Assembly (NCBI GenBank): GCA_035582835.1
Contig: JAYKAV010002952.1
Coordinates: 269,230-333,229 of the forward strand
DNA length: 64,000 bases
Source: Phoebastria nigripes
Lineage: Eukaryota; Chordata; Aves; Procellariiformes; Diomedeidae
Direction of reading: 5' to 3'
Below the pieces are notes generated by a model. It was not told the DNA's origin and made no database searches. It saw only the letters and a list, made by a program, of their open reading frames with translations. Positions 24,864-36,175 of the stretch are shown piece by piece (within the stretch, counting starts at the first letter, position 1; every line of letters starts with the position of its first letter). The position numbers were made by a program, and so were the translations under genes.

Positions 24864-27800
24864 AGAGAATGTATCTCAGTAAACTGTTCATTGCCCATCT
24901 GAATTATAGAGTAAAATTTCTTTATGTGTGCTATCTAAGAATTCCTAATACCAACTTCTCCTGAGCATGTAAAGTCCTTGACTGTGTTTGGTCACCAAGC
25001 ACTTTTGCATCAGCTTCATAAAAGCTCTTGTACTTCTTCCCCATGGATTGTATGAACATGTTACAGCCTTACTAGTCCTGTCACACTGAAGCAATTCATC
25101 AGCATCACAAAGAATCCTACTGGCGCTGGAAATGTATCTAATAATAAAATACCAGTAAAATCTTCCAAATCTCACTGAAGACTCTGGAGATTCTGGTCAG
25201 CCTGCCATAAATCTCCTCTGGCATCCAGGCCTCCAGGGCATTTTACTTTTTGATCTGAAATTGCAANTAACAATCTCTTTGCAGAAAGTTAAACCAAAGA
25301 GAAAGCAGGAGCAAAGTTTGAAATTCCCATATTGCTATTGAGAAAGCTCATTATAAAGTACAGTTGATGATAGCTGTAAGCATATACTTTGCTCTGGTAC
25401 AATATACTCTGTATAGCTATTATTCAATGCAGTAATGAATTAACTGATGCCACTATAATTACTGTAACAGATTCCTTACCGTACGCTTCCTTCAGAATTT
25501 TTAGAAACTAGATTCCTCAGTCAGTTATTAATAGTCCTGAAAAAGCTTTTACTTTTTGTATTTGATCATGTGAATAAATTGCAGTCCTCCTGCTTGAGAT
25601 GCACTTAACTGTACATGTGTCCAAATCGCTGTCTTCCCTTACTTCCAGTTTAGCATATCTGAACTAATTAAAATACACCTTATCTAACTACATTATTATA
25701 GTTGGGAAGTAATTTTATAGCATCAGTAAATGAGTTGCCATCCATGCATCTAATTAAAAATTAACTTTAATATTGGAATTAATTTTTAGAATGAAAATAA
25801 AAATGCTGATAGCCTTCAGTGCTTCTGAAATACGGTATTCCATTACCTATGCTTTAACCATACATTTTCTCAGAAGAAACTCTGATAGTTAAATATAATC
25901 TGATAAGGAAAACCAAAGTTTTGTTATGTTTAAACACATTCTTCCTTTTCCTAGATGCATGCAAAACCCAGTATCTTATTTAACCTAAACCCCCCCACCC
26001 CTCAAAACCAGTTTTTCCTCCTCGATAAGTGAAAAAAACTTTTAGAAATTATTTATTCTGGATGCACAAAGAGTGCTACTGTCAAAAGCACAACAGGCAC
26101 AACTCGCTTAGCAAGGTAGTTTACCACCATGCACTAACTCATTTCACGTCAGATGTTCTACAGCAGGTAAGGATATTTTACTTGACTAAGTCAAAGGGTA
26201 AGAACATGGGTAAAAATAAGAGCTCCAAGAGGATTACAGAATTTAAACCAAATAAAATCTATGGTGGAGATGTGTAATATTCATGACATGCCAATACTTG
26301 TGAAGTACTTCAGTAGTTTAAATAGTTTTCTATGTCATGTTATGTTTTCTACTTCTTTTTCAATATGTAAATAAAGTCTTCCTTTGTATATGACTCCTCC
26401 TCTTGGAGCAGGTTTTGTTCTGGTCTGGGCCACAACAGGATGCTGGGATGTTTGAGTCAAAGAAGAATGCTAAACATCAAAACTCTTCCCTGTAATTAAG
26501 CAATTTAGGTCAGCTTTGGATGGTGGAAGGGAAANAGGAAGGGTAAAAATTATTTTTCCACACAAAGGGGCTAACAAAATAATTTGAATGTCTCCCTTTG
26601 AGATTTACAGCAAAATGTTTCAAAAATATTGGGCTTTTAGGGTTTTTATGTCAAAATCCATTTTGTTTTTAGACAACAGATATTTTTTCCAAGACAGTAT
26701 TTTTACTGAAAACACAAGGTAATGTAAGAATGGCAAATTCATAGAGTTTAAATTAATTTGCTTCNTCAAAAACTTATCAACTAATATCCTTATTCAATTC
26801 TAGATGATTTATTTAAGCAAAGAACACAGATCAGATTTCTCCACATTATTGTTGAAGTGTATTTTTGAAATGCTAAATATTTTAAAATCTTACACATTTC
26901 ATGTCACAAAAGAACAATAACAGTTTACAATAAATGGGACTGTTAACGTGTTATATCATGGTGGCTTCAAAAAATAGCAGTTGCATTTTCCATGTCTTCT
27001 ACCTGGCTGACCCAATAAGAGGACAGTCACTGTTCAGCTCTGATCCAACAGATAATTTTTTTTGCAACCAGCAAGTTAGATTATCTTAAATTTGTAGTAA
27101 TCTCATTCATCTCTCTGTGCCCAAATTATTTTTGTTCATTTTAATCCAGAAAACTAAAATTCTTCTGAGAAGGAAAGAATTGTTTAAGCAATGGATATAA
27201 TAGGATACTACCACAATTCATGTTTAAATAATGTTTAAATGCCGTAAAACTATTCTAACAGGCATTGAATGATGTGATTTGGAAANCAACTTAATCCGTA
27301 ATATGATACTCTTATTTGTTAATCGCATTAAATGACAGCCTCGTGAAAACGTGATGTTCATATTACCATGTTACCAGGAAAAATATGAAGTTTAAATAAA
27401 AATATTAGCAGAATTAAAATAATTTCTTATCTCCTAGTACTTGTATACTTATTGAAATCTAAATATTTTCCATAACACTCACACATCCACACCATCTGCT
27501 CCCAGATTCATTACTATTTAGCACCCTCTCCCCAGTTTGATCAACTTGGAAGCTTTCCAACATTAACTTTCTCCCTTTAGCAAGACTGGAAAGTAATTGC
27601 AACATAACATTTGAAGAATTAAGGCTTGGTAAAAGGAGCTTGTGATGAGCTACTTGTGCTAAAAAGATTTGTAGAATCTTATCTAAGATGAATGAATGAA
27701 TGAGTAGGAAAGTCAGATCTGAAGTTAAAGAATTTGTAAGATTTTCAAATTACTAAGCAAGCAGACAAAAATGTGAAGAAATCTAAGAATTTTTCAGGGG

Positions 27801-28369
27801 AATTAAAGAAACATGAAGGAAGGATGAAAGGCTTTGGGTACTGTTCAGTGAATGGAAAGTGGACAATGGAAATACATTGACAGGGGATGGGGCATTGACA
27901 TGCACCAGGAAGCATGAAATACTGAGAGGAGCTATGTAAGGTTGATGGAGGGCATGGAAATAGCAGCAGTAAGTCTTATAGGAATAAAAGTAAAGCATCT
28001 AAAAAGGCTATGCTTCTATAGCTCCATTCTCAGTTTATGAATCATAGACAAATAGTGTACAAAAACTGACAACTTCATTGGGCTTAATTATGTGAATATC
28101 TGTGAGGTGGTGGACTATGACTTACTTGAGAAAACGGCTTGATAGTCAAGGGAAAAAGAAAAAGACAGAACACTGAAAGGAATGAGAAGCAGAGATGAGA
28201 TTAAAGATATAGAAAAAATGCAATTAAAATGGCAAATGGTAAAAGACAGATGATGTTTAAGGAACTGTGAAGCACTGGAAGGTGATGGTTGGAGCAAAGG
28301 AAATTAGGACAGGATCCTGGAGTTGAAAGCAGCAAAAATGTTTAGGAGGGTTGAGATAGGTGAGAATGA
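24864..28369. other. Non-genic sequence
   Basis: Unique A+T-rich DNA. At about 26030-26166 (+) an open segment (LFWMHKECYCQKH, then VVYHHALTHFTSDVLQQ) ends at a consensus donor, CAG/GTAAGG. Its acceptor is ambiguous (GATAAG/ or TTTTAG/). From 27780 to 28369 the plus strand is purine-rich, giving several minus-strand open frames without homology. Single Ns lie at 25266, 26535, 26765 and 27286. Confidence 0.4.
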
Positions 28370-29600
28370 AGGGAAGAGAAGAGTCTTCTCTTTGCTGCTG
28401 CTGTACCTCTAGAAATCTTTCTTTCTTTACGTCCCTTGCCAGACTCAACTCCAAGTGGGCTTTGGCTTTCCTAATGCTATCCCTGCATACTCAGACAGTA
28501 TCTCTGTGTTCCTCCTCGGTTGCCCACTGCTGCTTACACCTCTTGTATGCGTCCTTTTTACACTTGAGTATAGTCAGGAGCTCCTGGTTCATCCATGAAG
28601 GCCTCCTGCTGCCTTTGCTTGATTTCCTGCATGTTGGGATGGACAATTGGAGGTGCATCTTGAAAATCAACCAGCTTTCCTGAACTCCTCTTTTTTTTCC
28701 CAGACTGTATTACATACTGGATTCTTCCAAGCAGGTCCCTGAAATGGCTAAAATCTGCTCTCATGAAGACCAGGGATGTGATCCTGTTTTTTGCCCTGTT
28801 CCCTCCTCTGAGGATCCTCAACTCCACCATGTCATGTTCACTACAGCCAAGGCTGCTGCTGACCTTCACATCCCTGATCAGTTCTTGTTGTAAGAATCAG
28901 ACCTATCAGAGTGCCCTCTCCTTGTTGGCTCCTTGAGCACCTGTGTTAGGAAGTTGTCATCACTGCACTCCCAAAACCTCCTGTATTGCCAGTACAACAC
29001 AGCAGCGTTGTCCCTCCAGCAGATATTGGAGTGATTTAAGTTCCCCATGAGGACCAGTTCTGGCAGATGTGAGGATTCTCCCAGTTGCCTGAAGAAGGCC
29101 TCATCTACTACTACATCCTGATCAGGTGGTGTGTAGCAGACACCCACCACAACATCACCCACATTGGTCAGTCTGCTCCTGACCCAGCTCATGACTGGCT
29201 CATTGTCCATGTCTAGGCAGAGCTTCATGCATTCCTGTTGCTCACAAAAAATGCAGCTCCCCCTCCTTACATTCCCAGCTGGTCCTTCCTAAAGAGTCTG
29301 TATCCATCCATCACAGTGCTCCAGCTGTGTGAGCTATCCCACCATGTCTATGTGATCCCAATGAGATAGTAGTCCTGTAACTTCACGCAGACCTCTGGTT
29401 CATCCTGTTGTTCCCCACAAATGCTTCAGAGAAGTACCCAGTCATGCTGATTTCCCNGAAAAGGTATGAGAGCTTTCCCTATGATAATGTCCTGTAGGCT
29501 GTCCCTTATGTGCGTAAACCTGAGGCGGGTCCCTTCAGCCCTGTATTGCTGATCACAAGGAGTCTCTAGTCCACACCACCTCAAACTTTTGCTTCCCCTC
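28370..29600 (-). mobile_element. CR1 LINE ORF2 endonuclease segment, inactivated
   Basis: The minus strand encodes the N-terminal apurinic/apyrimidinic-like endonuclease of CR1 ORF2, read from right to left: a WWDSSHSWSTVMDGYRLFRK-like segment near 29300, GVCYTPPDQDVVVDEAFFRQ near 29130, then the domain end and linker (ILRGGNRAKNRITSL, AKAHLELSLARDVKK) down to about 28400. The usual GDFN catalytic motif reads GNLN (29048-29031) and the usual S-D-H reads S-E-H (28842-28834), so both acidic residues are altered. Stops and frameshifts break it, for example near 28870-28885 and around 29260. No reverse transcriptase domain or CR1 3' end follows on this strand. Confidence 0.88.
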
Positions 29601-30020
29601 CCAGTCCACCTTTCCTGCTCTTTCCCAACTGGTGGAAGAGCAGCAGGGTGTAATAGTCTGAGGGGTGGAAAAATTTCAGCAGCCTCACCATTAGCAGTTT
29701 GCTCTGGCAAAAAGATGAAAGGCAACTGAAGCTGAAAGGCTTTAGGATGTGTCAGAGGTAAAATAGACAGTGCTAACTTTAACAGAAAGATCATGGGAGC
29801 AACCTGCAAGTAGAAGTGCATAGATCAGTCTGAGAAAACTGACAGAATATGGTTTTCCACCTCAGGGATCCTCAGAAGGGAGCTGCTGGGAAAACAGTGG
29901 GGCTGGCAGCAGCCTGGAGAAACTCCTGCTCACACAGCTGCCTTCCAGCAGCCNGAGTGCCACTGGGGACAGAGTTAAGAGATCTGATTCATCTTGGTTG
30001 ATGGTTGATAGTGTTGATGA
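29601..30020 (-). mobile_element. Probable 5' part of CR1 or junction sequence
   Basis: Moderately G+C-rich sequence between the minus-strand CR1 endonuclease and the plus-strand CR1 3' segment. The minus strand is open for 131 codons (29821-29426) continuous with the CR1 side, which is compatible with CR1 5' sequence but is not recognised as a domain. It holds Ns at 29458 and 29953 and, near 29990-30045, a run of GTTGATG-type repeats immediately before the plus-strand CR1. Confidence 0.35.
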
Positions 30021-30697
30021 TCGTCTTGATGTTGGTTGATGAGAAGTTCAACATGACCAGGCAATGTGTGCTTACAGCCCAGAAAGCCAACCGTATCCTG
30101 GGCTGCATCAAAAGAAGCGTGACCAGCAGGTCGAGGGAGGTGATTCTGCCCCTCCACTCTCATGAGACCCCACCTGGAGTACTGTGTTCAGCTCTGGGGC
30201 CCCCAACATAAGAAGGACATGGACCTGTTGGAGCAGGCCCAGAGGAGGACCACGAAGATGATCAGAGGGCTCAAGCACCTCTCCTATGAAGANAGGCTGA
30301 GAGAGTAGGGGTTGTTCAGCCTGGAGAAGAGAAGGCTCCTGGGAGACCTTATAGCAGCCTTCCAGTACCTGAAGGGGGCCTACAAGAAAGCTGGAGAGGA
30401 ACTTTTCACAAGGGCATATAGTGATAGGACAAGGAGTAATGGCTTTAAACTGAAAGAGGGTAGATTTAGATCAGACATAAGGAAGAAATTCTTCACTATG
30501 AGGGTGGTGAGGCACTGGAACAGGTTGCCCAGAGAAGTTGTGGATGCCCNNTCNCTGNAAGTGTTCAAGGCCANGNTGGATGGGGCTTTGAGCAACCTGG
30601 TCTAGTGGAAGGTGTCCCTGCCCATGTCAGGGGGGTTGGACTAGATGATCTCTGATGGTCTCCTCCAACCCAAACCATTCTATGATTCTACAATTCT
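30021..30697 (+). mobile_element. CR1 LINE, 3' segment of a second subfamily
   Basis: Landmarks of the CR1 reverse transcriptase C-terminus are present: QKANRILGCIKRSVTSRSRE near 30090, [20 protein letters not shown] near 30330-30390, [20 protein letters not shown] near 30470. The 3' end is CTATGATTCTACAATTCT at 30697. The subfamily differs from the copies at 23 and 36 kb ([10 protein letters not shown] here, against [11 protein letters not shown] at 23.5 kb). A frameshift lies near 30165 and an in-frame TAG near 30307. Six Ns are packed into 30550-30576, the densest cluster in the window. Confidence 0.93.
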
Positions 30698-31066
30698 CCT
30701 TGTAATTGGAGATGACAGAAGTTGCATGTTTTTCTGACAGCATTGGCAGAGTACTTGCTTGTTCTCCACCGGACTCCCTGGGCATCTGCAGGAACTTGTA
30801 GTGCAGACCTCGCCAGGCTCCACACACCAGACAGAGCCTGTACCACACACAGGCGGGGGACTGTACTCATGCCTATAGCAGCCCTTTGCAGATGTGTATA
30901 AGCAACCATACCAACAAAATCAAAATAACCTGCTTGGATTGTAGGGCAATGCTGCTATGTAAATGTTATAAATTCACCCCAAAAATTATTTTTTGTAGTT
31001 CGCTAAGAAAAGAAGAGTGGCTGTTTGTTAAATGGTTCCAGAGCCCCTTTAAAGGAGGTCTGCATG
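30698..31066. other. Non-genic spacer
   Basis: Unique sequence between a CR1 and an LTR. Two overlapping minus-strand open frames (about 73 codons each) have no recognisable homology. Nothing else is seen. Confidence 0.5.
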
Positions 31067-31590
31067 TGTTGTGGTTTAACCTGGCAGGCAGCCAAACACC
31101 ACACAGCCGCTCACTCACTCCCCCCTCCCCTCAGTGGGATGGGGGAGAGAATCGAAAAAAAAAAAGTAAAATTTGTGGATTGAGATAAAGACAGTTTAAT
31201 AAAACGGAAAAGGAAGGGAAAATAATGATGATNATAATAATAATGATAGAATATACAAAATGAGTGATGCACAATGCAATTGCTCACCGCCTGCTGAGCG
31301 ATACCCAAGCCACGATCGCTACTTCCTGGACCACGCCTCCTATTTATATACTGAGCATGATGTCACATGGTATAGAATACCCCATTGGCCAGTTGGGCTA
31401 GCTGTCCAGGCTATGCTCCCTCCCAGCTTCTTGTGCACCTGGCAGAGCATGGGAAGCTGAAAAGTCCTTGACTAGTAGACTACTTAGCAACAACTAAAAA
31501 CATCAGTGTGTTATCAACATTCTTTTCATACTAAATCCAAAACACAGCACTAGGAAGAAAATTAACTCTATCCCAGCCGAAACCAGGACA
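31067..31590 (-). mobile_element. ERVL-type solo LTR, copy closest to the 9-kb LTR
   Basis: The minus strand reads TGTCCTGGTTTCGGCTGGGA to GTTAAACCACAACA, 524 bp. Flanks are GCATG (31062-31066) and GTATG (31591-31595), a 5-bp target duplication with one mismatch. A minus-strand TATATAAATA covers 31350-31341 and ATTAAA covers 31200-31195. By eye it is very similar along its whole length to the plus-strand LTR at 9022, so the two belong to the same young subfamily. An N lies in its (ATT)n part at 31233. There is no internal provirus. Confidence 0.94.
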
Positions 31591-32450
31591 GTATGTAATA
31601 ATGTATTTTTATCACATTCATGTTTTAAAAATAATTTTCTAATTTTTTTTAGTAATTTTATCACTGTTTTTGTGTGTAAGGTGGAAATGCAGTTAAAAAG
31701 GATTCTATATTTTATTGTTTAAGAAGGGNTTTTAAGTTAATTATCTTGCCCTGCTAGTTAGACTAAATAACAGTGCCATCTGCTGAAAGGTAGTAGTGAC
31801 TTGCAGGAAGAGTTTACAGTCATTGTACTTTACTAAGTATAAAGAGAGAGATCAAAAAGGGAGACAGTGATAAAAGGAAAGAGAAAATAAAAGCAACCTG
31901 AAGAGTCAAAGATGTGCAGGTACAGGGAAGGATCTTCAGTAAAAGGAGGATGAAAACAAAAAAATAATATTTGAAAATGAAAAAAATAAGTAGGCTGAGG
32001 GAGAGCAAGGTGTCTGTTTTTAACAGTATTGATTTGAGGTTTAAAAAACCATGATAGCTTATATTCATTGAAGTGCTCTCTCTTGTCAAATTCCTGCATA
32101 GTTCATCACCCCGATGGCAGTGGTCTGCTCATGTCAATAATCTTCAGTATCAGCCTTGCAAAAAAATTGCATGTTAAAGTCTTTTAATCAAGTGAGAATA
32201 ATAGCAATTAATTGGGATGTAGTTGTGGCCTGTAGAAAAAAAAATTTCTACTTATACATTCCAAGCAGTTTCTTGGCTTCTGACGTAAGACTTTATTATT
32301 ATTATTAGTTTTTGGAAAGAATAGTTAATGAAACAAATATCCAGGCACAGGGGAGACAGTATTGTGTGAAAGAAGCAGGAAAAACAGAGTGCATAAGTTG
32401 CTAAAACTTCTGCCTGTTACGTTAACTCTCGTTTTCTGAAATTTTTATAG
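31591..32450. other. Non-genic sequence
   Basis: Unique sequence. The purine-rich stretch 31840-32000 produces two overlapping minus-strand open frames (32089-31820 and 32099-31833) rich in Phe, Leu and Ser. I judge these to be compositional. N at 31729. Confidence 0.45.
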
Positions 32451-35207
32451 GAAACCTTCCATTTTTCAGTGAAAGATGAGTATGTGAAAGGAACCTTGTC
32501 ATACATTTCCTCTGCTTTCTATCATATTATCCGGGGGTGCTTTTGGGGGTTTCCCCCAGATTTTCTCCCTGTATGATTGCATTTACAATATGGACTTCTG
32601 AGCATGAAAAGCCGCATGGTTGTTGTAAGGAATTTAGTTACCCTTTTTGAATCCCAAGAAGTGACATGTAACATTTTATTTCTTTAAAAGAAACAGAACT
32701 TTGATTAAGACATCAAAATGGGAAGTGTTGTGATTTTATCATTAGCTATATATCTTGGTGATAGCATTTCCTGGAGATCTAAAAATATATGTATTATTTT
32801 AGCAAGAGTGCATAAATTTATCATGTAGAAGTTGAAGTGGCTTTTTATATTTGTTATTGTGCTTTCAGTGTACTGTAAACATGCCAACTAACAGGTTTTC
32901 ATTACCCTTAATAGTGTCTTGTGTTGGTTTACTTTTTACCCAAGAGAATGACACTCCTTTTTTCACTATATTTAAAGAAACTGAACATTTGCCTTCAAGT
33001 CTTACACCTGATAGCAAAATTGTGCTAAAAAACATGGTATGCATCATCTGCATAACAGTGCAAAGTCTTTTAGTTTATCTCAATATTTTAAATATTGGAC
33101 ATTTTTGTAAAGTTTCAGCTCTTGGACTCCTGTGATTGTGAAAGTCCTAGCATGCTAGTGTTTGATTTTGGGTTTAGTGGCCTATTCATTCTGAGGGAAA
33201 AACTACAAAATTTGAGAAGTTTTAAGGATGAAGAAGGTGAATCCATGTAAAAAGATTCCCAGCATTTTTATTGGTTTAAATCTTGTTTACATTTTTTTAG
33301 GACAGCCTAAAGTCACAGTATTATTTTAACTTGAATCAGTTAAAAAATATCCTGTTTGTAAATGTGCAAGACAGAAGATTAAAATACATGTTTGTGGTAG
33401 ACTGCTTATGGTTATCAATAAAATCCATTAGGTAGGTAAAACAGCTTAGGAAGGAACTCAAACTAGCCAACAAATGACAGAGACAAATCTGTGTGATTTA
33501 GAAATGGAGTCTACAAAGTGCTGTGAAGTAGGCTTTGAAACAAAACTTTTTTCTCATGATGGGACACAAAAGCAGGAAAAAGCTGATGTTGAGAGAAGAG
33601 GCGGTGGTGAAGAACCACCATCTAATATGGTAAGGAACCCTAACATTTCAGAACTTGAAAGGAATTTTTTTTTTTCCTTTGGTACTGAAACCTTTATGGG
33701 AGTTGTTTGGTTTGTTGTGGTTTTTTTTTTTTTAATTTAAGATTTTCCTTTTTGTATCTAAGCCTGAAGCACACAATTTAATTAAATGCATGAGATGGAT
33801 AAATATAGATATGTTGTTAAGCGAATAGATATTTGTTTTGTTGGGGGTTTGGGGGTTGTTTGTTTGGTTTTTTCATTATTTCAGTTTCTCTCTGCTTCCA
33901 ACAAATCCTGCTTGAAGGCTTTTCCCACTTTTTCAGCATGTCAAACAATTGTCCCCACCATCCCCTTGAAGGAGAGAAATTAACTGGAGAAGAAGAGATA
34001 GGATCTAGACAAGCTTAGTCATGTTGAAGGGCCATTGTTAGTTTTCTTTTAGTATTGTGATCCATTTTGAAAAGAACTTCATAAGATGACAGGCTAGGAG
34101 TAGTGCTTACATTACCAGTTAATTAAAAATTAATTACACCACAAAATCACTGCAGCACTTCCATGGGACAGTTTTTGTGGGGGTTTTGTTGTTCTTGTTG
34201 CTTTGTTTACATTTCATGATTAAAATACTGCAGTGATTTGAAATGGCAAAGTTATGAGATAATGTGAAACCCTTTCAAAGACCATTAGTGGGCTCGAGAA
34301 AGGCTTTCAAATATTCACAGAATCTATGAATGAACATCCCACAGATTACTGTGGTTCCACATACAGAACATAAAATTTAGGAACAAAAGGAACTAAAAGG
34401 AAGTTTGAATATGGCACCTGATGAAACAGATAATTCCATGCATGTTTTCCGATCTTACAGAAGAATTGAGATTAGGGAATCAGGACTTACTGAGCAGTAA
34501 GCATAATAAGGGATCAAAGAGTTAAGTGTGTCCAGAGCAATGGATTAGAGCTGTGAGAAACTCCAAAACTGAAAAAATACACCCCTTGGGTGTTATTTTC
34601 ATAGCAATAATGTCGTTTGTATCCACAACAATCTAAAGATAAATGCAAGGCAGTGTTTGGTGGGAAGCAACATTATTTTTGCATTTTTGTTGTCCTTGTT
34701 GTATTAGACCAACTGGTGTGTGCTGCAGACTATGTTCCCAGAAGCCTGCCTGATAAAGCTGGAGGAAGGTGAACTCTAATGAAATATATCACCCCTTCCT
34801 GACAAACCTGGCCACCTCTGGTTATGGAAACTCAAGCCATCATAGGAGCTAGAAACAGTCTTTTCAAAATTTGACCTAGAGCTGCTTAAAACGTGATACT
34901 GAAGGAAAAGTTTAGTCTCTCTCCCTTTCTTTCCCCTACCAGCCCCAAAAATGTGTTTTCCTTAAAGCGTGGAGAGTTTGTACTTGCACATAATCAGCTT
35001 AATTTTAGTTACACAGTTAACTGTAAGAATTTGCTTGAAGCTTCAGCTAACCATGCACTTCCCTGCCTCCTGCAGTTGAGAAATCCATCTTTTACTATTG
35101 AAGATGACCTGCAGTCTCTGCAGGAGAAATCATATATCTGCACAGAAGTGACAAGCTCTTCCTCAAAAAAAAATACTTGCAAAAATTTGAGCATCCATAC
35201 ATTTTAA
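32451..35207 (+). other. Cluster of four candidate exons, all phase 0
   Basis: Four plus-strand open segments with splice-like borders are all in phase 0. 32451-32570: acceptor TTTTTATAG, donor CCT/GTATGA, 40 codons from ETFHFSVKDEYVKG. 32869-33036: acceptor GTGCTTTCAG, donor ATG/GTATGC, 56 codons including TIFKETEHLPSSLTPDSK. 33450-33629: weak acceptor CTTAG, good donor ATG/GTAAGG, 60 codons including DGTQKQEKADVERRGG. 35076-35207: acceptor CCTGCCTCCTGCAG, to a TAA, 43 codons including PSFTIEDDLQSLQEKS. An AATAAA lies about 440 bp downstream (35646). An alternative start of the last exon, at 34943, has an even stronger acceptor but a different phase. No homology is recognised. Borders were chosen by eye, so this may be chance. 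Confidence 0.22.
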
Positions 35208-35644
35208 GCTTCACAATTACTTCAGTTCTTTTGTTCTCAACAGTCTTAACCAAGAGTAGAATTTGTAACTGTGAGAACGTCAGAAGTGAATATTTCTCCT
35301 GGGTTGCATATCAATAGGGAAGGTAACATGTTCTGAGAGCTGGTTCCAAGTTGAATGCAGGGATGTTGTAGAGGTTAATGGCTAATATTAAACTCCTGTT
35401 GTTATCAGCAGCTTGACTCCACAGTTCATTACTACTGCCTTAGTCTGTTCCTGATGCTTTTCTTCTTTCCTGTGTGTTTATGAGTTAGTGAAAGAGCCCT
35501 GCAAAGCACGTAAGAATTTCAGGTATATTGTGTAAAAGGATTTAGACAAAAATCTACTTACTACCTGTGAGAAAGTAGATAAAACTCTCTTTATCCAAAC
35601 AGCAATTTTTACTGTGTGTTGATTTCCATCTTTGTTTCTGTTCT

Positions 35645-35670
35645 GAATAAATAAATAAATAAATAAATAT
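35645..35670. repeat. (AAAT)n microsatellite
   Basis: Six AATA units in a row. It supplies overlapping AATAAA words that could act as a polyadenylation signal on the plus strand. Confidence 0.9.
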
Positions 35671-36175
35671 TTTGTTTTCTGGTCCTGTAAGGGAAAAAAC
35701 ATCCCCTTTAAGAGAATTAGATTGCGACATACAAATCAATGCTGCCCCTCCCTCCTTCATTGCCTGATGAACCCCTGTTAGAAAAAATGGATTGAATAAA
35801 CACTGAAATGTTTTGGTTTTTTCTTCCTAAAAGGAGAATTTGGATGAAAGTGTTTTTCTCTGAGCCAAAATAAAATATTCCATTTTGGAGTAGACATGAA
35901 AAGTGAAAAAAATGAAAGGCTGGTTTCACAAAGCTGCTGCAGGTGGTAGTATTTACAGTTGAGTAACAGAGAGGTTGGGCATCCTATCAGGATGGGAGGA
36001 GTACCATTCAGTTTTTTTACTCTCCCTGAGGAAATTTGAACCCACCATTTCTTAATTTCTAGGGACTCACCAAGCTATAATCACTAAACACTAATTCAGT
36101 GGTTTCTCTTGATGCTTTTCAACTTCTACAAATAAATAAATATATTCCAGAACAGATGTTATACTCAGGTATATT
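35671..36175. other. Non-genic spacer
   Basis: Unique sequence between the microsatellite and the CR1 fragment. I see no gene, repeat or regulatory element in it. Confidence 0.5.
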
